Source: Phycisphaerales bacterium (lineage in GTDB: Bacteria; Planctomycetota; Phycisphaerae; Phycisphaerales; SM1A02). From it: a stretch of DNA of 49,703 nt. This document shows positions 11,308-19,421 of the stretch, piece after piece; position 1 is the first letter of the stretch; each line of letters begins with the position of its first letter. The stretch spans positions 1-49,703 of the forward strand of contig SIAR01000016.1 in assembly GCA_009691705.1 (NCBI GenBank). The letters run 5' to 3'. The notes beneath the pieces were generated by a model. It was not told where the DNA came from. It saw only the letters and a program-made list of their open reading frames with translations, and did no database searches. A program made the translations under genes and the position numbers.

Positions 11308-11313
11308 TAGACT
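11308..11313 (+). promoter_or_regulatory. -10-like box TAGACT of the SurA-like gene
   Basis: TAGACT ends 6 bases before ATG 11320 (and 3 bases before ATG 11317). The spacing matches the box-to-start distance seen at ispG, ubiE and hemW, and it favours the second of the two adjacent ATG codons. Confidence 0.42.
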
Positions 11314-11319
11314 CGAATG

Positions 11320-12612
11320 ATGGTTACTTGGCGCAGACTCTGCAGTGCCAGTTCGATCTTGGTGCTGTCCATTCAAGGATGCATCTCGCTCGTTGATCGA
11401 CCAGAGACTGCCGCTGAAATCACCCCGCGTGACTTCACAACCGTTGCGCCGCAAGATCGAAATCTTGACATTGTTCAGGTGCCATCCGATGTGTTTGCCC
11501 CCCAAGAGGTAAAGAGTGATGTCACTACCACGACGAGTGGTGGCGTCGAAACAGTCACAACACAGAAGTCGTTGGTCGAGAAAAATGCAGATGGGTCGAC
11601 ACGAACGGTTGCCATTGGCGGCGCGGTCGAAGAGATCAGATTGCGCCCTGGCGAAAGGTGGACGATTGACAGTCTGGTGGGGCAGATCAACGGGCGACCG
11701 GTCTATGCAAGCCAATTCATGCAGTCGATCGAAGACCGCATTCTGCGCATTGTCGCGGAGAATCCTAGGCTACGCGCTAGCGAATGGATCGCAGAACTAG
11801 TTAAGGAACGATTTGAACAGTACATCAACAATGAATTGATCCTTGCCGAGGCGCAAGGGATGCTCTCTCCCGAAATGCAGGCTGGAATCTTTTCGTGGCT
11901 GCAAGGTTTGCAAGAGAAAACGGTCGCTGGATACGGAGGCAACAGAGCTTCGGCGAGTCAATCATTGCAAGACAAGTTCGGCATGACGATGGATCAGTAT
12001 CTGCGGGAGAAGCATGATGAGGCGCTCGCCCAAGATCTCTTGCAACGACGGGTCAAGCCACGAGCGATCGTGAGTTGGCGCGATGTCGAGCGCAAATATG
12101 GACTTCTCGAGAAGGATTACAACCCACAGCCGCGCATCACCATTGGACGCATCCGGCTCACACCATCCGACGAAGCTTTGATCGCCGATGTTGAAGCGCG
12201 CCTTGCGCGCGCCGAGACCTTTGCGCAGATCGCAGCGGCACTTGCCCTGCCCGATGGCGGTGCATGGCAGCAGTATCACCTTCCGCCCAACGGCATGGAT
12301 GGACTCGAACTCGCCCAAGACATCCGCAACGCACTCGCAGCCGTCCCACAGGGAAGTGTGACCGCGGCAGTTAGAAAGTCGAGCAGTGTGACGTGGTATT
12401 GCGTGATCAACCTCGCGCAGCAGACAAAGCGCTCGATTTTCGATCCGAGTCTGCAGCGGAAAATTCGACTGGATCTTGAAGATAAACGCTTGAGCGATGA
12501 GCAGAAGCGATATCTGAGTTCGCTGCAAGCTCGCTGGGTCACCAATGACATCAAGCAGATGACATGGCGACTGACCATAATCGCATGGAATCGCTACTTG
12601 CCACGCCAGTGA
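11320..12612 (+). CDS. SurA/peptidyl-prolyl isomerase-like envelope chaperone
   Basis: A 430-residue exported protein. The N-terminal hydrophobic stretch SSILVLSIQGC has a Cys that could be a lipidation site, though the lipobox (IQGC) is atypical. Residues about 115-235 resemble the SurA N-terminal chaperone fold: VGQINGRPVYASQFMQSIED, then helices with FEQYINNELILAEAQ and LREKHDEALAQDLL. A parvulin-like region follows (about 265-370: ITIGRIRLTPSDEALIAD, then GGAWQQYHLPPNGMDGLE), but its catalytic residues are not evident, so isomerase activity is doubtful. It probably assists folding of secreted or outer-membrane proteins. It stands alone between the divergent DUF1844 gene and the convergent yraN, whose end is 10 bases away. 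Confidence 0.6.
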   Translation: MVTWRRLCSASSILVLSIQGCISLVDRPETAAEITPRDFTTVAPQDRNLDIVQVPSDVFAPQEVKSDVTTTTSGGVETVTTQKSLVEKNADGSTRTVAIGGAVEEIRLRPGERWTIDSLVGQINGRPVYASQFMQSIEDRILRIVAENPRLRASEWIAELVKERFEQYINNELILAEAQGMLSPEMQAGIFSWLQGLQEKTVAGYGGNRASASQSLQDKFGMTMDQYLREKHDEALAQDLLQRRVKPRAIVSWRDVERKYGLLEKDYNPQPRITIGRIRLTPSDEALIADVEARLARAETFAQIAAALALPDGGAWQQYHLPPNGMDGLELAQDIRNALAAVPQGSVTAAVRKSSSVTWYCVINLAQQTKRSIFDPSLQRKIRLDLEDKRLSDEQKRYLSSLQARWVTNDIKQMTWRLTIIAWNRYLPRQ

Positions 12613-12622
12613 GTCGCGCGGG

Positions 12623-13006
12623 CTAGCCGCCCACCGCGTTCTGAAACCAACGAAAACTCGGCGGGCAGTTGTCTGGAATTGACACTGCAATCACGTCGAT
12701 TCGCAGCGGACAGGTGAGCCGTCCGCGCTGGGCAAGCGTGCGCGCGAGCCGTACTAAACTTCGTTCTTTGGAGGCATCGACACGCTCTTCGGGCCACGCG
12801 CGCGGATCCGAACGGGTCTTCACCTCGACGATTACCAGCGTCTCGCCGCCCGGAGTTCGCATGACTAGATCTGCCTCGTCACTGCCGACCCGCAGGTTCT
12901 GGGCGCATAACTCATACCCGCGGCTCTCGAGATAGGTGCGCGCAGCATCTTCACCCATCCGGGCCAATTGAGTCTGTCGAGCATCGCGGGAACGTGCGGC
13001 CATCAC
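12623..13006 (-). CDS. yraN: YraN/UPF0102 family nuclease-fold protein
   Basis: A 127-residue protein with the endonuclease-like core of UPF0102: GEDAARTYLESRGYEL, NLRVGSDEADLVM, then TLVIVEVKTRS with the characteristic E-x-K, and a C-terminal CPLRIDVIAVSI. The canonical GEIDLI is here DEADLV, which keeps the acidic residues expected for metal binding. The molecular role in bacteria is unsettled; the fold suggests DNA or Holliday-junction processing. The start is GTG 13006 or ATG 13003. It lies 85 bases downstream of dxs on the same strand and may be read from the same transcript. Confidence 0.85.
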   Translation of the reverse strand: MMAARSRDARQTQLARMGEDAARTYLESRGYELCAQNLRVGSDEADLVMRTPGGETLVIVEVKTRSDPRAWPEERVDASKERSLVRLARTLAQRGRLTCPLRIDVIAVSIPDNCPPSFRWFQNAVGG

Positions 13007-13091
13007 TGCCGACAGTAGCAGCGCGCCAGACGAAAGCGCTAAACACTCCCGTTTGGGATGGTCGCGCTTGAAAGGGGTGTAAGAGCCAGAG

Positions 13092-15047
13092 TTACGAGAC
13101 GGAGACCGCGGCTGGCGATGCTTCGCACAGGGGTGATCCTTCTACAACAGCCCGAACGGTTCGAGCGATTGCCGCCCCGTCGATTCCAGCCTCTGCCAGC
13201 TGCTCCTTGCGTTCGCCCTGGTAGATCCACCGATCGGGAAGTGCCATGCGAGTGATTAGTCGCGTATCGAGTGAGAGTGCGTGGCAACTCTCGAGCACGG
13301 CAGCTCCAAATCCGCCGCGAATCGAGTGGTCTTCGACTGTGATGACTGGGATCCCGGCGCCGAGCAATCTACGCAAAAGTTCGCCGTCGACTGGTTTGGC
13401 GAAACGACCGTCGTAAAGCTCGACCGCGTACTCGCCGTTCAACTTGTCGAGCGCTTCAGCCGCGTCAATCGCACAGACTCCAAAGGTGAGGATCGCAACA
13501 TCCGGATTAGCGCATCCAACAAGTTGTCGGGCCTTTCCAAGTTCATATGGTGGGCAAGAGTTCTCGGTGAAGCGTGTGCTCACATTCTCGCGCGGATAGC
13601 GCACCGACGAAACACCATCGCTGTAGTTGTTCATGAATTCGACGCACGCTGCCAAACTTGGTTCGTCCATCGCAGCCATGATGCACGCCTTGGGAAGCAC
13701 ACTGAGCAACGCGATGTCGCAGAAGCCGTGGTGCACCGCCCCATCTCCACCGACGAGTCCGGCGCGATCAAGGCAGAGTCGCACTGGCAAACCCTGCAAC
13801 GCCGCCTCTTGAAATGCTTGATCAAATGCGCGCTGCAAGAAGGTCGAATAGACGGCAAAGAATGGCTTCCAGCCAGTCTTGGCGAGTCCTGCGAGCATGT
13901 CGAAGGCGTGACTCTCGCAGATGCCACTGTCCCACACCCGATCGGGAAACTGATCGATGACCTTGCTGATTCCGGTGCCGTCTGGCATCGCCGCGGTGCA
14001 TGCAACAACCTTTGGATCGCGCGCCATGAGCGACGAAAGAATCTCTCCGAATGCGGCGGTGAACGAACGGCCTCCCTTCTTCACCTCGACGCGGCATCCT
14101 TCATTCTCAAGCGTTTCGATCTTGAAAGCGCTGGGAGAATGGAATGCAGTCGCATCGTTTTCGGCAAAGCTGTAGCCCTTGCCCTTGATCGTCTTGACGT
14201 GCAAGACCATCGGCCGATCGAAGTGCTTCGCTTCGTTGAGAAAGTCAATGAGCGTTGGAAGATCGTGCCCGTCGATGGGGCCCACGGTGACGAGACCAAA
14301 GTGCTCGAACCAATGATTCTCTGCAACGAAGGCTTTCGATGACTCACCCATGCGGTGGTAGAGGTCGCGCAGAGCTTCGCCGCCAGGCATGTGCGAAGCA
14401 ACTTCTTTCGCGCGCTTCTTGAACTCACCATAGGTGTGCGAGAGTCGCAACCGATCGAAGTAGGCAGAGACAGCTCCCTGCGGCTTGGCGATACTCATCC
14501 CGTTGTCGTTGAGCACGACAAGAAACTGTCGTTTGAGCGTGCCGGCGTTGTTTAGCCCTTCCATCGCCACACCGTTGACGATCGAGGCGTCGCCAATGAG
14601 AGAGACGGTGCGGCGTCCGCTTTGTCTTTCAGTGGACCATCCCTCGCCGTTCAGCGTGTCGCCGCGGGCCATCCCAACAGCGGTTGAAATCGCTGTGCCA
14701 GCGTGACCGACTGTAAAAAGGTCGTAGGCCGACTCGCGTGGTTCTGGAAAGCCAGACATGCCGCCGCGTTGGCGAAGGCGCGGCAAGAGGTGTTGCCGTC
14801 CTGTGAGCAACTTATGGGTGTAGCACTGATGACCAACGTCGAAGAGCAGTCGATCGAAAGAAAAGTCAAAGACGTAGTGCATTGCCACCGTCAGTTCGAC
14901 AACGCCGAGATTCGGTGCAAGGTGGCCGCCGTTCTTTGAGACCTGATCGCAGATCGCGTGGCGAATCTCGGCGCAGACTTGTGCGAGGTCGCCTGGTGGG
15001 AGCGCTTTGAGGTCTGAGGGAGAGTGGATCGATGCGAGCAAATTCAT
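13092..15047 (-). CDS. dxs: 1-deoxy-D-xylulose-5-phosphate synthase
   Basis: Thiamine-diphosphate enzyme joining pyruvate and glyceraldehyde 3-phosphate, the first step of the MEP isoprenoid pathway. The 651-residue protein has KNGGHLAPNLGVVELTVA, DVGHQCYTHKLLTG, and the TPP/Mg site as GDASIVNGVAMEGLNNAG, where the canonical GDG is GDA. It also has GPIDGHDLPTLIDFL, HVKTIKGKGY and the pyrimidine-domain DRAGLVGGDGAVHHG. The C-terminal transketolase domain ends with VITVEDHSIRGGFGAAV. Start ATG 15047 is fixed by AAGGA six bases upstream; an in-frame ATG ten codons earlier lacks such a site. It lies 50 bases after ispA, so the two form an isoprenoid operon. Confidence 0.96.
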   Translation of the reverse strand: MNLLASIHSPSDLKALPPGDLAQVCAEIRHAICDQVSKNGGHLAPNLGVVELTVAMHYVFDFSFDRLLFDVGHQCYTHKLLTGRQHLLPRLRQRGGMSGFPEPRESAYDLFTVGHAGTAISTAVGMARGDTLNGEGWSTERQSGRRTVSLIGDASIVNGVAMEGLNNAGTLKRQFLVVLNDNGMSIAKPQGAVSAYFDRLRLSHTYGEFKKRAKEVASHMPGGEALRDLYHRMGESSKAFVAENHWFEHFGLVTVGPIDGHDLPTLIDFLNEAKHFDRPMVLHVKTIKGKGYSFAENDATAFHSPSAFKIETLENEGCRVEVKKGGRSFTAAFGEILSSLMARDPKVVACTAAMPDGTGISKVIDQFPDRVWDSGICESHAFDMLAGLAKTGWKPFFAVYSTFLQRAFDQAFQEAALQGLPVRLCLDRAGLVGGDGAVHHGFCDIALLSVLPKACIMAAMDEPSLAACVEFMNNYSDGVSSVRYPRENVSTRFTENSCPPYELGKARQLVGCANPDVAILTFGVCAIDAAEALDKLNGEYAVELYDGRFAKPVDGELLRRLLGAGIPVITVEDHSIRGGFGAAVLESCHALSLDTRLITRMALPDRWIYQGERKEQLAEAGIDGAAIARTVRAVVEGSPLCEASPAAVSVS

Positions 15048-15097
15048 AAAAAATCCTTCCAAATGCAGTATAGACACTCCGCCTACGACGCTCGAGT

Positions 15098-15982
15098 TCA
15101 GCGGGTGCGTGCGGCGAGATACTCGGTGATCGCGATGAGGTGCTCAGCCCTCTCTCCAAGCGAATCCAGCGTCGCCAGTGCCTCTTTGCGAAGTCGGCAG
15201 ACCTCGTGGCGGGTCGCTTCGATTCCGTACACCGATGGATAGGTCAGTTTGCCAGCATTCTCGTCTTTGCCTACTGCTTTGCCGACATGTACGGCCGACT
15301 GTGTGACGTCGAGCAGGTCGTCGACTGCTTGAAACATGAGTCCGATGAGATTGCCCCAGTGGTCGATGGCAGCGAAGTTTTCAGCGCGGGCATCCCCGCA
15401 AATCGCACCGATTCGGCAGGCGCAGCGGATGAGTGCGCCCGTCTTGTGATTGTGCACAAGGTGCAATCGTTCGCGCGGCGCCATCGATTCGGGGAATCCA
15501 CCGAGTGTGTCGTAGACCTGCCCGGTGATCATTGCCGAGGTTGCGTTGGTCAATTCGTGTGCAATTCGTGCTGGATTTCGCGGCGTCGAGCAGGCGGCGT
15601 GCATCGCGAGCGCGAGCAGGGCGTCTCCTGAAAGGATGGCCATCGCCTCGCCGAATGCGACGTGCACGGTGGGCTTTCCGCGCCGCATCTGATCATTGTC
15701 GAGCGCTGGCAAATCGTCGTGCACGAGACTGAATGCGTGCACCATCTCGACTGCCGCTGCCGCTTCAAGCGCATCCTTTGTCGAAGCTCCACTCGCCTCG
15801 CAGCAGCGCAGTGCAAGCATGGGTCGAAGGCGCTTTCCCCCGCCAAGCAGCGCGTATCCGACCGCAGTGCGCAGGGCGGGGGTGTACGGAGCATCGTGCA
15901 CGAATCGCGCGAGGCACACTTCGATCTCTCCCAAGAGTGAAGGGCACAAGACATCGTTTTCAAGGGCTGGAGGCGCGCGCAT
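15098..15982 (-). CDS. ispA: Polyprenyl (farnesyl/geranylgeranyl-type) diphosphate synthase
   Basis: Trans-prenyltransferase that condenses IPP with allylic diphosphates. In 294 residues it shows YALLGGGKRLRPMLAL, the first Asp-rich motif with its flanks as HDDLPALDNDQMRRGKPTVH, then LLALA, KTGALIRCACRIGAI and the second Asp-rich motif as FQAVDDLLDVTQS. This is the short-chain IspA/CrtE group; the exact product length cannot be read with confidence. Two adjacent ATG codons exist (15985 and 15982); a TACACT box lies 7 bases before 15982, which I prefer. It is the first gene of the ispA-dxs unit and is divergent from the ExbB-like gene. Confidence 0.93.
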   Translation of the reverse strand: MRAPPALENDVLCPSLLGEIEVCLARFVHDAPYTPALRTAVGYALLGGGKRLRPMLALRCCEASGASTKDALEAAAAVEMVHAFSLVHDDLPALDNDQMRRGKPTVHVAFGEAMAILSGDALLALAMHAACSTPRNPARIAHELTNATSAMITGQVYDTLGGFPESMAPRERLHLVHNHKTGALIRCACRIGAICGDARAENFAAIDHWGNLIGLMFQAVDDLLDVTQSAVHVGKAVGKDENAGKLTYPSVYGIEATRHEVCRLRKEALATLDSLGERAEHLIAITEYLAARTR

Positions 15983-15989
15983 CATTGCA

Positions 15990-15995
15990 AGTGTA
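15990..15995 (-). promoter_or_regulatory. -10-like box TACACT of ispA-dxs
   Basis: TACACT on the reverse strand, 7 bases before ATG 15982, with no Shine-Dalgarno sequence. It is the same arrangement as at purA and pgk. Confidence 0.42.
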
Positions 15996-15999
15996 GTGG

Positions 16000-16028
16000 C
16001 TGACTTCGCGAGAGCATCGCACTATGAT
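16000..16028 (+). promoter_or_regulatory. Sigma-70-type promoter of the exbB-like gene
   Basis: CTGACT at 16000-16005 and TATGAT at 16023-16028 are separated by 17 bases. The -10 box ends 9 bases before ATG 16038, so the transcript would begin only a few bases ahead of the start codon. Confidence 0.5.
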
Positions 16029-16037
16029 CACTCTCCT

Positions 16038-16709
16038 ATGGAATTTCTTTGGAATAGTTTGTTCTTGTTGATGGAGCGCGGCGGTCCAGTGATGTGGCCA
16101 CTCCTGGTGTTGAGCATTCTCTCGGTCACGCTCACTGTTGAGCGTGTCTGGTTCTGGCACAAGATGGCGTCGCGCGGTTCGCGCGTTCGTCTTCGGGCGA
16201 TGATCAATGCGCTGCGCATGAATGATGCAGAGACGGTGACTGCACTGGCGCAAGAAGATGACAGTCCTTATGGAGACGTCGCCGCAGATCTCGCCTGTGA
16301 TGGTCCATCGGATGCCATCGCCATCGCATCGGTCGAGCGACAGAGACCCCGACTCGAGCGGTTTTTGAATATTCAGTCGACGATTGTGACTGCCGCCCCG
16401 ATGTTAGGAATTCTCGGCACCGTGTCTGGAATCATCCGTAGTTTTGAATTGCTCGGCGGAAAAGACACGCTGAGCGATCCACGGCTTGTCTCTTCGGGAA
16501 TCGCTGAGGCGCTCGTGGCCACCGCCAGCGGGCTCGTCGTTGCGCTCGTCTCTCTCTTTCCATACATGTACTTTCGTTCGCACTCAGACAAGGCGATCGG
16601 GGTGATGGAAGGACTCGTCGCGAGCGCGAAACTCGGTGTCGAACGGCATGGTGGGGATCCTGACTCATCACTTCGAACGCCCGCCACTTCGAGCCGCGGT
16701 TCGCAATGA
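16038..16709 (+). CDS. ExbB/TolQ/MotA-type proton channel protein
   Basis: A 223-residue inner-membrane protein with the three-helix ExbB/TolQ plan. Helix 1 is RGGPVMWPLLVLSILSVTLT (about residues 15-34), followed by a cytoplasmic loop. Helix 2 is TAAPMLGILGTVSGIIRSFE, and helix 3 is ALVATASGLVVALVSLFPYM. The loop AAPMLGILGTVSG is the classic signature. Members couple the proton-motive force to energy transfer across the envelope with an ExbD/TolR partner, but no ExbD-like gene lies nearby. Its stop overlaps the start of the FHA-GAF-SpoIIE gene (ATGA at 16706). The frame is open far upstream through ispA, but the family N-terminus and promoter place the start at 16038. Confidence 0.85.
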   Translation: MEFLWNSLFLLMERGGPVMWPLLVLSILSVTLTVERVWFWHKMASRGSRVRLRAMINALRMNDAETVTALAQEDDSPYGDVAADLACDGPSDAIAIASVERQRPRLERFLNIQSTIVTAAPMLGILGTVSGIIRSFELLGGKDTLSDPRLVSSGIAEALVATASGLVVALVSLFPYMYFRSHSDKAIGVMEGLVASAKLGVERHGGDPDSSLRTPATSSRGSQ

Positions 16710-18358
16710 CCGCGCTCCCCCGCGACAACTGCCGACTCGTGCCGATGGGCGAGTGCCCCACAAAAGCGGTGGAGATTCGGGCCGATGGCAAGGGTTGCAT
16801 CATCGGAAGGTCGGCCGGTGCGACTTTGCATCTCGAGCATCCATCCATTTCACGGCAACATGCGTCGGTTCACTTTCAGAACGAGCGTTGGACCGTGACC
16901 GACCTTGGAAGTCGTCATGGAACGCTTCTCAATGGCGTTGCTCTTGCCGCGCGCAATCCGATGCCTCTTCGCAATGGCGATCGCATTTCTCTCGCTCCGT
17001 GGACACTGCGCTTTGAGGTCGGGGCCGCGCATGAAGAGACGGTGATTGGTTCGTCGGATGATGGTGGATTCAACGCGATTCAGGTGGTCGCAGAGTCGCG
17101 CGTCAAGAACGAGGCGCAGCGGCAACTCAACTTGCTCATCAACGCCTCGGTGGCGATTTGTGCTGCGGCGAACGAGGCTGAACTTGCCGTCGAGTTGACC
17201 CGCGCCTGCGTCGAAGGGACGCGCTGCGAACGGGCACTTCTGGTGCGTCTGCTAGCGGGGGACAATCGGGTTGAGGTGGTGGGATGTTGGCCAGCAGATG
17301 CGCTCAAGTCACGACCCGTCAGCCGCACCCTTGTGCGCGCCGCGTCGCAAGGCAAACCAGTGCGTCTCACAGAAGATTCGTCGTTCGTCTCGGCCCAGAG
17401 CATCGCCGGAACTGGCGTGAATGGTGCGCTGTGCATTCCGATCATGATCGACGAGCAGGTCACCTCGTTCCTGTACATCGATCAACTCGACCTCGGCAAA
17501 GCATTCGAAGATGTCTCGGCGTTCAGTCAAGCACTTGGCCGCCTGACAGGATTCGCACTGATGAAGGTGCAGCGCGCAGAGCTCGAGTCACGCCAGCGTG
17601 ATCTTCTTGAAGAACTCGCCGGTGCGCGGCGGGTGCAGGAGCGCATGATGGGATCGTCCAACGGCGCCGCGGGCGGTGTGCACTGGCGGATGCTTTCAAT
17701 TCCTGGGCAGGTGGTTGCAGGCGACATCTTTGGCATTCACACATCCAAGTCAACCGCTGAGAAGGTCACTGTGTTTCTGGGCGATGTAACCGGAAAAGGA
17801 CTTGGTCCAGGGCTTCTGATGGCAGCGATTACGGCCCATCTTGAGGCGCAACTCTCGGGCGGGGTCGATGCGAGCAAAGCAATCTTTGATCTATCAAACT
17901 TCGTGAATTCCCGTGCAGCGGCGGGGCAGTTCGCGACGTTTGCGTTGGCCGAGTTTCACCCGGCCTCGCGCCGGGTCGACCTCTTTGACGCTGGACATGG
18001 GTACTTCACCGTCGTGCAATCGTCGGGAAGGGCAAAGGCAATCGAAGTCGATGGTGGCGTGCCCATCGGAGTCGTCGAAGACTTCGAATACGTTCGCAAC
18101 GGCGTCAAGCTGGACGTTGGCGATCGATTGGTTTTCTTCAGCGACGGCTTGGCAGAGCAGCACAATCGCGATGGGATCATGCTCGGCAGCGATCGAGTTG
18201 CGTCAGCGCTGCTCGGAAGTCGATCGTGCGGCGAAGATGTTTCGCGGCTAGAAGACCTCCTCAAAAAGTTTGCTGATGGACTCGCCTACACCGATGACGT
18301 CACTATCGCGAGTGTGATGCTTGCGAGCGACGTCACTGATGTCACTGTCAGTACGTAA
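16706..18358 (+). CDS. FHA-GAF-SpoIIE phosphatase (RsbU-like regulator)
   Basis: A 550-residue signalling protein with three domains. Residues about 20-105 are a forkhead-associated domain, with IIGRSAGATLHLEHPSISRQ followed directly by HASV, and DLGSRHGTLLNG, which bind phosphothreonine peptides. Residues about 140-300 look like a GAF sensor domain (RALLVRLL, NGALCIPIMIDEQVTSFLYI). Residues about 335-545 are a SpoIIE/PP2C phosphatase: PGQVVAGDIFGIH, FLGDVTGKGLGPGLLMAAIT, DAGHGYF and LVFFSDGLAEQHN carry the metal-binding Asp residues. Such proteins dephosphorylate anti-sigma-factor antagonists in partner switching. No antagonist or anti-sigma gene is adjacent. Its ATG overlaps the exbB-like stop, so the FHA domain may read the state of that channel or of a Ser/Thr kinase elsewhere. 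Confidence 0.85.
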   Translation: MTALPRDNCRLVPMGECPTKAVEIRADGKGCIIGRSAGATLHLEHPSISRQHASVHFQNERWTVTDLGSRHGTLLNGVALAARNPMPLRNGDRISLAPWTLRFEVGAAHEETVIGSSDDGGFNAIQVVAESRVKNEAQRQLNLLINASVAICAAANEAELAVELTRACVEGTRCERALLVRLLAGDNRVEVVGCWPADALKSRPVSRTLVRAASQGKPVRLTEDSSFVSAQSIAGTGVNGALCIPIMIDEQVTSFLYIDQLDLGKAFEDVSAFSQALGRLTGFALMKVQRAELESRQRDLLEELAGARRVQERMMGSSNGAAGGVHWRMLSIPGQVVAGDIFGIHTSKSTAEKVTVFLGDVTGKGLGPGLLMAAITAHLEAQLSGGVDASKAIFDLSNFVNSRAAAGQFATFALAEFHPASRRVDLFDAGHGYFTVVQSSGRAKAIEVDGGVPIGVVEDFEYVRNGVKLDVGDRLVFFSDGLAEQHNRDGIMLGSDRVASALLGSRSCGEDVSRLEDLLKKFADGLAYTDDVTIASVMLASDVTDVTVST

Positions 18359-18366
18359 GTCGCGAA

Positions 18367-18410
18367 GCAATCACGGCGCAATCACGGCGCAATCACGGCG
18401 CAATCACGGC
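18367..18410. repeat. Four perfect 11-bp tandem repeats (GCAATCACGGC)
   Basis: Four identical copies run head to tail between two convergent genes. The last copy covers the stop codon of the pseudopilin gene at 18404-18406, and the array starts 8 bases after the phosphatase stop. There is no self-complementary stem, so it does not look like a terminator. Confidence 0.95.
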
Positions 18411-19420
18411 GTGTGCGTGAAATCTGGCGCGTTCGCGCAGGGAATCCAAAGCCGAATGTCACTCAGCTCGGCCATGCTTGATGACTTCACGCTCCCGTCA
18501 CCCATCCCAACAGCAACCGTGCCGCCGTGTCTCGCGAATGGCACCGCTTGGTCAGTGCTAATGACGAGTTTTCCGGCATCGCCATTTGGATTGGGATTGA
18601 GAGGAGAAGCGAGCGCTGCGACATCGACTCCCTCGAGCACGGCGCCACCAAAGCCCCAGACCGCGGTGGCTGCAAGTCGGTTGGGAACGCTCCACGCCGC
18701 TCCGGGTTGAAAGTCATCAAAACTGCCATAGGTACCCGCATTCAGAAAGGTGCTCGCCGTGAAAACGACGAAATCACTCGGCTTTGAGATGCCGCCGATG
18801 GTGCGCGCGACGAGTCGCCCCCGCACGGTGGCGCCGTTCTGCAAAAATGTCCCATCGCCAAACGTCAATGTGGTCGCACCAGCCGCAGATTTCCACCATC
18901 CCCCACAGTAGAACGCGTTGTAGCCGAACGCTGGCTGCAGACTCGCCCCAGCGCCGGGCATTCCCGCGGCAGCGAGCAACTGGGTTGGAAGAGTGACTGG
19001 AATCGCCGCAGGAAAGTAGATCGATTCATCGAGTGAGTCTTCATCGCTCTCGCGGTATCCAAGGACTGGCTCGTAGTTGTAGTCAAGAAATGGCAGCAAT
19101 CGCCACGTGTAGGTCTGGCAGAGTTCTGGGGCGAGTTCTGTTCCCTGCCGATTCTTGTAGCGCACTCCCCAAGTGCTCTGCACGCCAGTCTCGAGATATC
19201 CGGGAAGAAGTTGATCTTCGTACTGCCCCGAATACATCGTCCAGGCGGTCATGACTCCCTTGAGTCGGTTGAGTTCTTTGGTTCGCTTTCCGCCAGTGAT
19301 CGCGCCGCCGATTCCAGAAGCAAGCAAGCCAAGCAGAATCGTGATGATCGCAATGACGACGAGCAGTTCAACAATAGTGAATGCGCTTCGTGGTAAGTTC
19401 TTTATGGGAATCTCTTTCAT
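18404..19420 (-). CDS. Type II secretion/pilin-like protein with H-x9-DG motif
   Basis: A 338-residue pseudopilin. The short leader before SAFTIVELLVVIAIITILLG is a prepilin cleavage site with the invariant Glu at mature position 5, followed by the hydrophobic assembly helix. Near the C-terminus is RHGGTVAVGMGDGSV, which fits the H-x9-DG pattern of the planctomycete/lentisphaeral prepilin-type family exactly. These proteins exist in large numbers in Planctomycetes and most have no assigned function. ATG 19420 lies 1 base after the ispG stop, and an open frame further upstream lies inside ispG. Expression is therefore probably tied to ispG, though the functions seem unrelated. Confidence 0.85.
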   Translation of the reverse strand: MKEIPIKNLPRSAFTIVELLVVIAIITILLGLLASGIGGAITGGKRTKELNRLKGVMTAWTMYSGQYEDQLLPGYLETGVQSTWGVRYKNRQGTELAPELCQTYTWRLLPFLDYNYEPVLGYRESDEDSLDESIYFPAAIPVTLPTQLLAAAGMPGAGASLQPAFGYNAFYCGGWWKSAAGATTLTFGDGTFLQNGATVRGRLVARTIGGISKPSDFVVFTASTFLNAGTYGSFDDFQPGAAWSVPNRLAATAVWGFGGAVLEGVDVAALASPLNPNPNGDAGKLVISTDQAVPFARHGGTVAVGMGDGSVKSSSMAELSDIRLWIPCANAPDFTHTP

Positions 19421-19421
19421 T

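Noticed and set aside
18367-18410. The 11-bp array and the other tandem arrays as a CRISPR
   Set aside because: Units are contiguous, short and without spacers; no cas gene is present.
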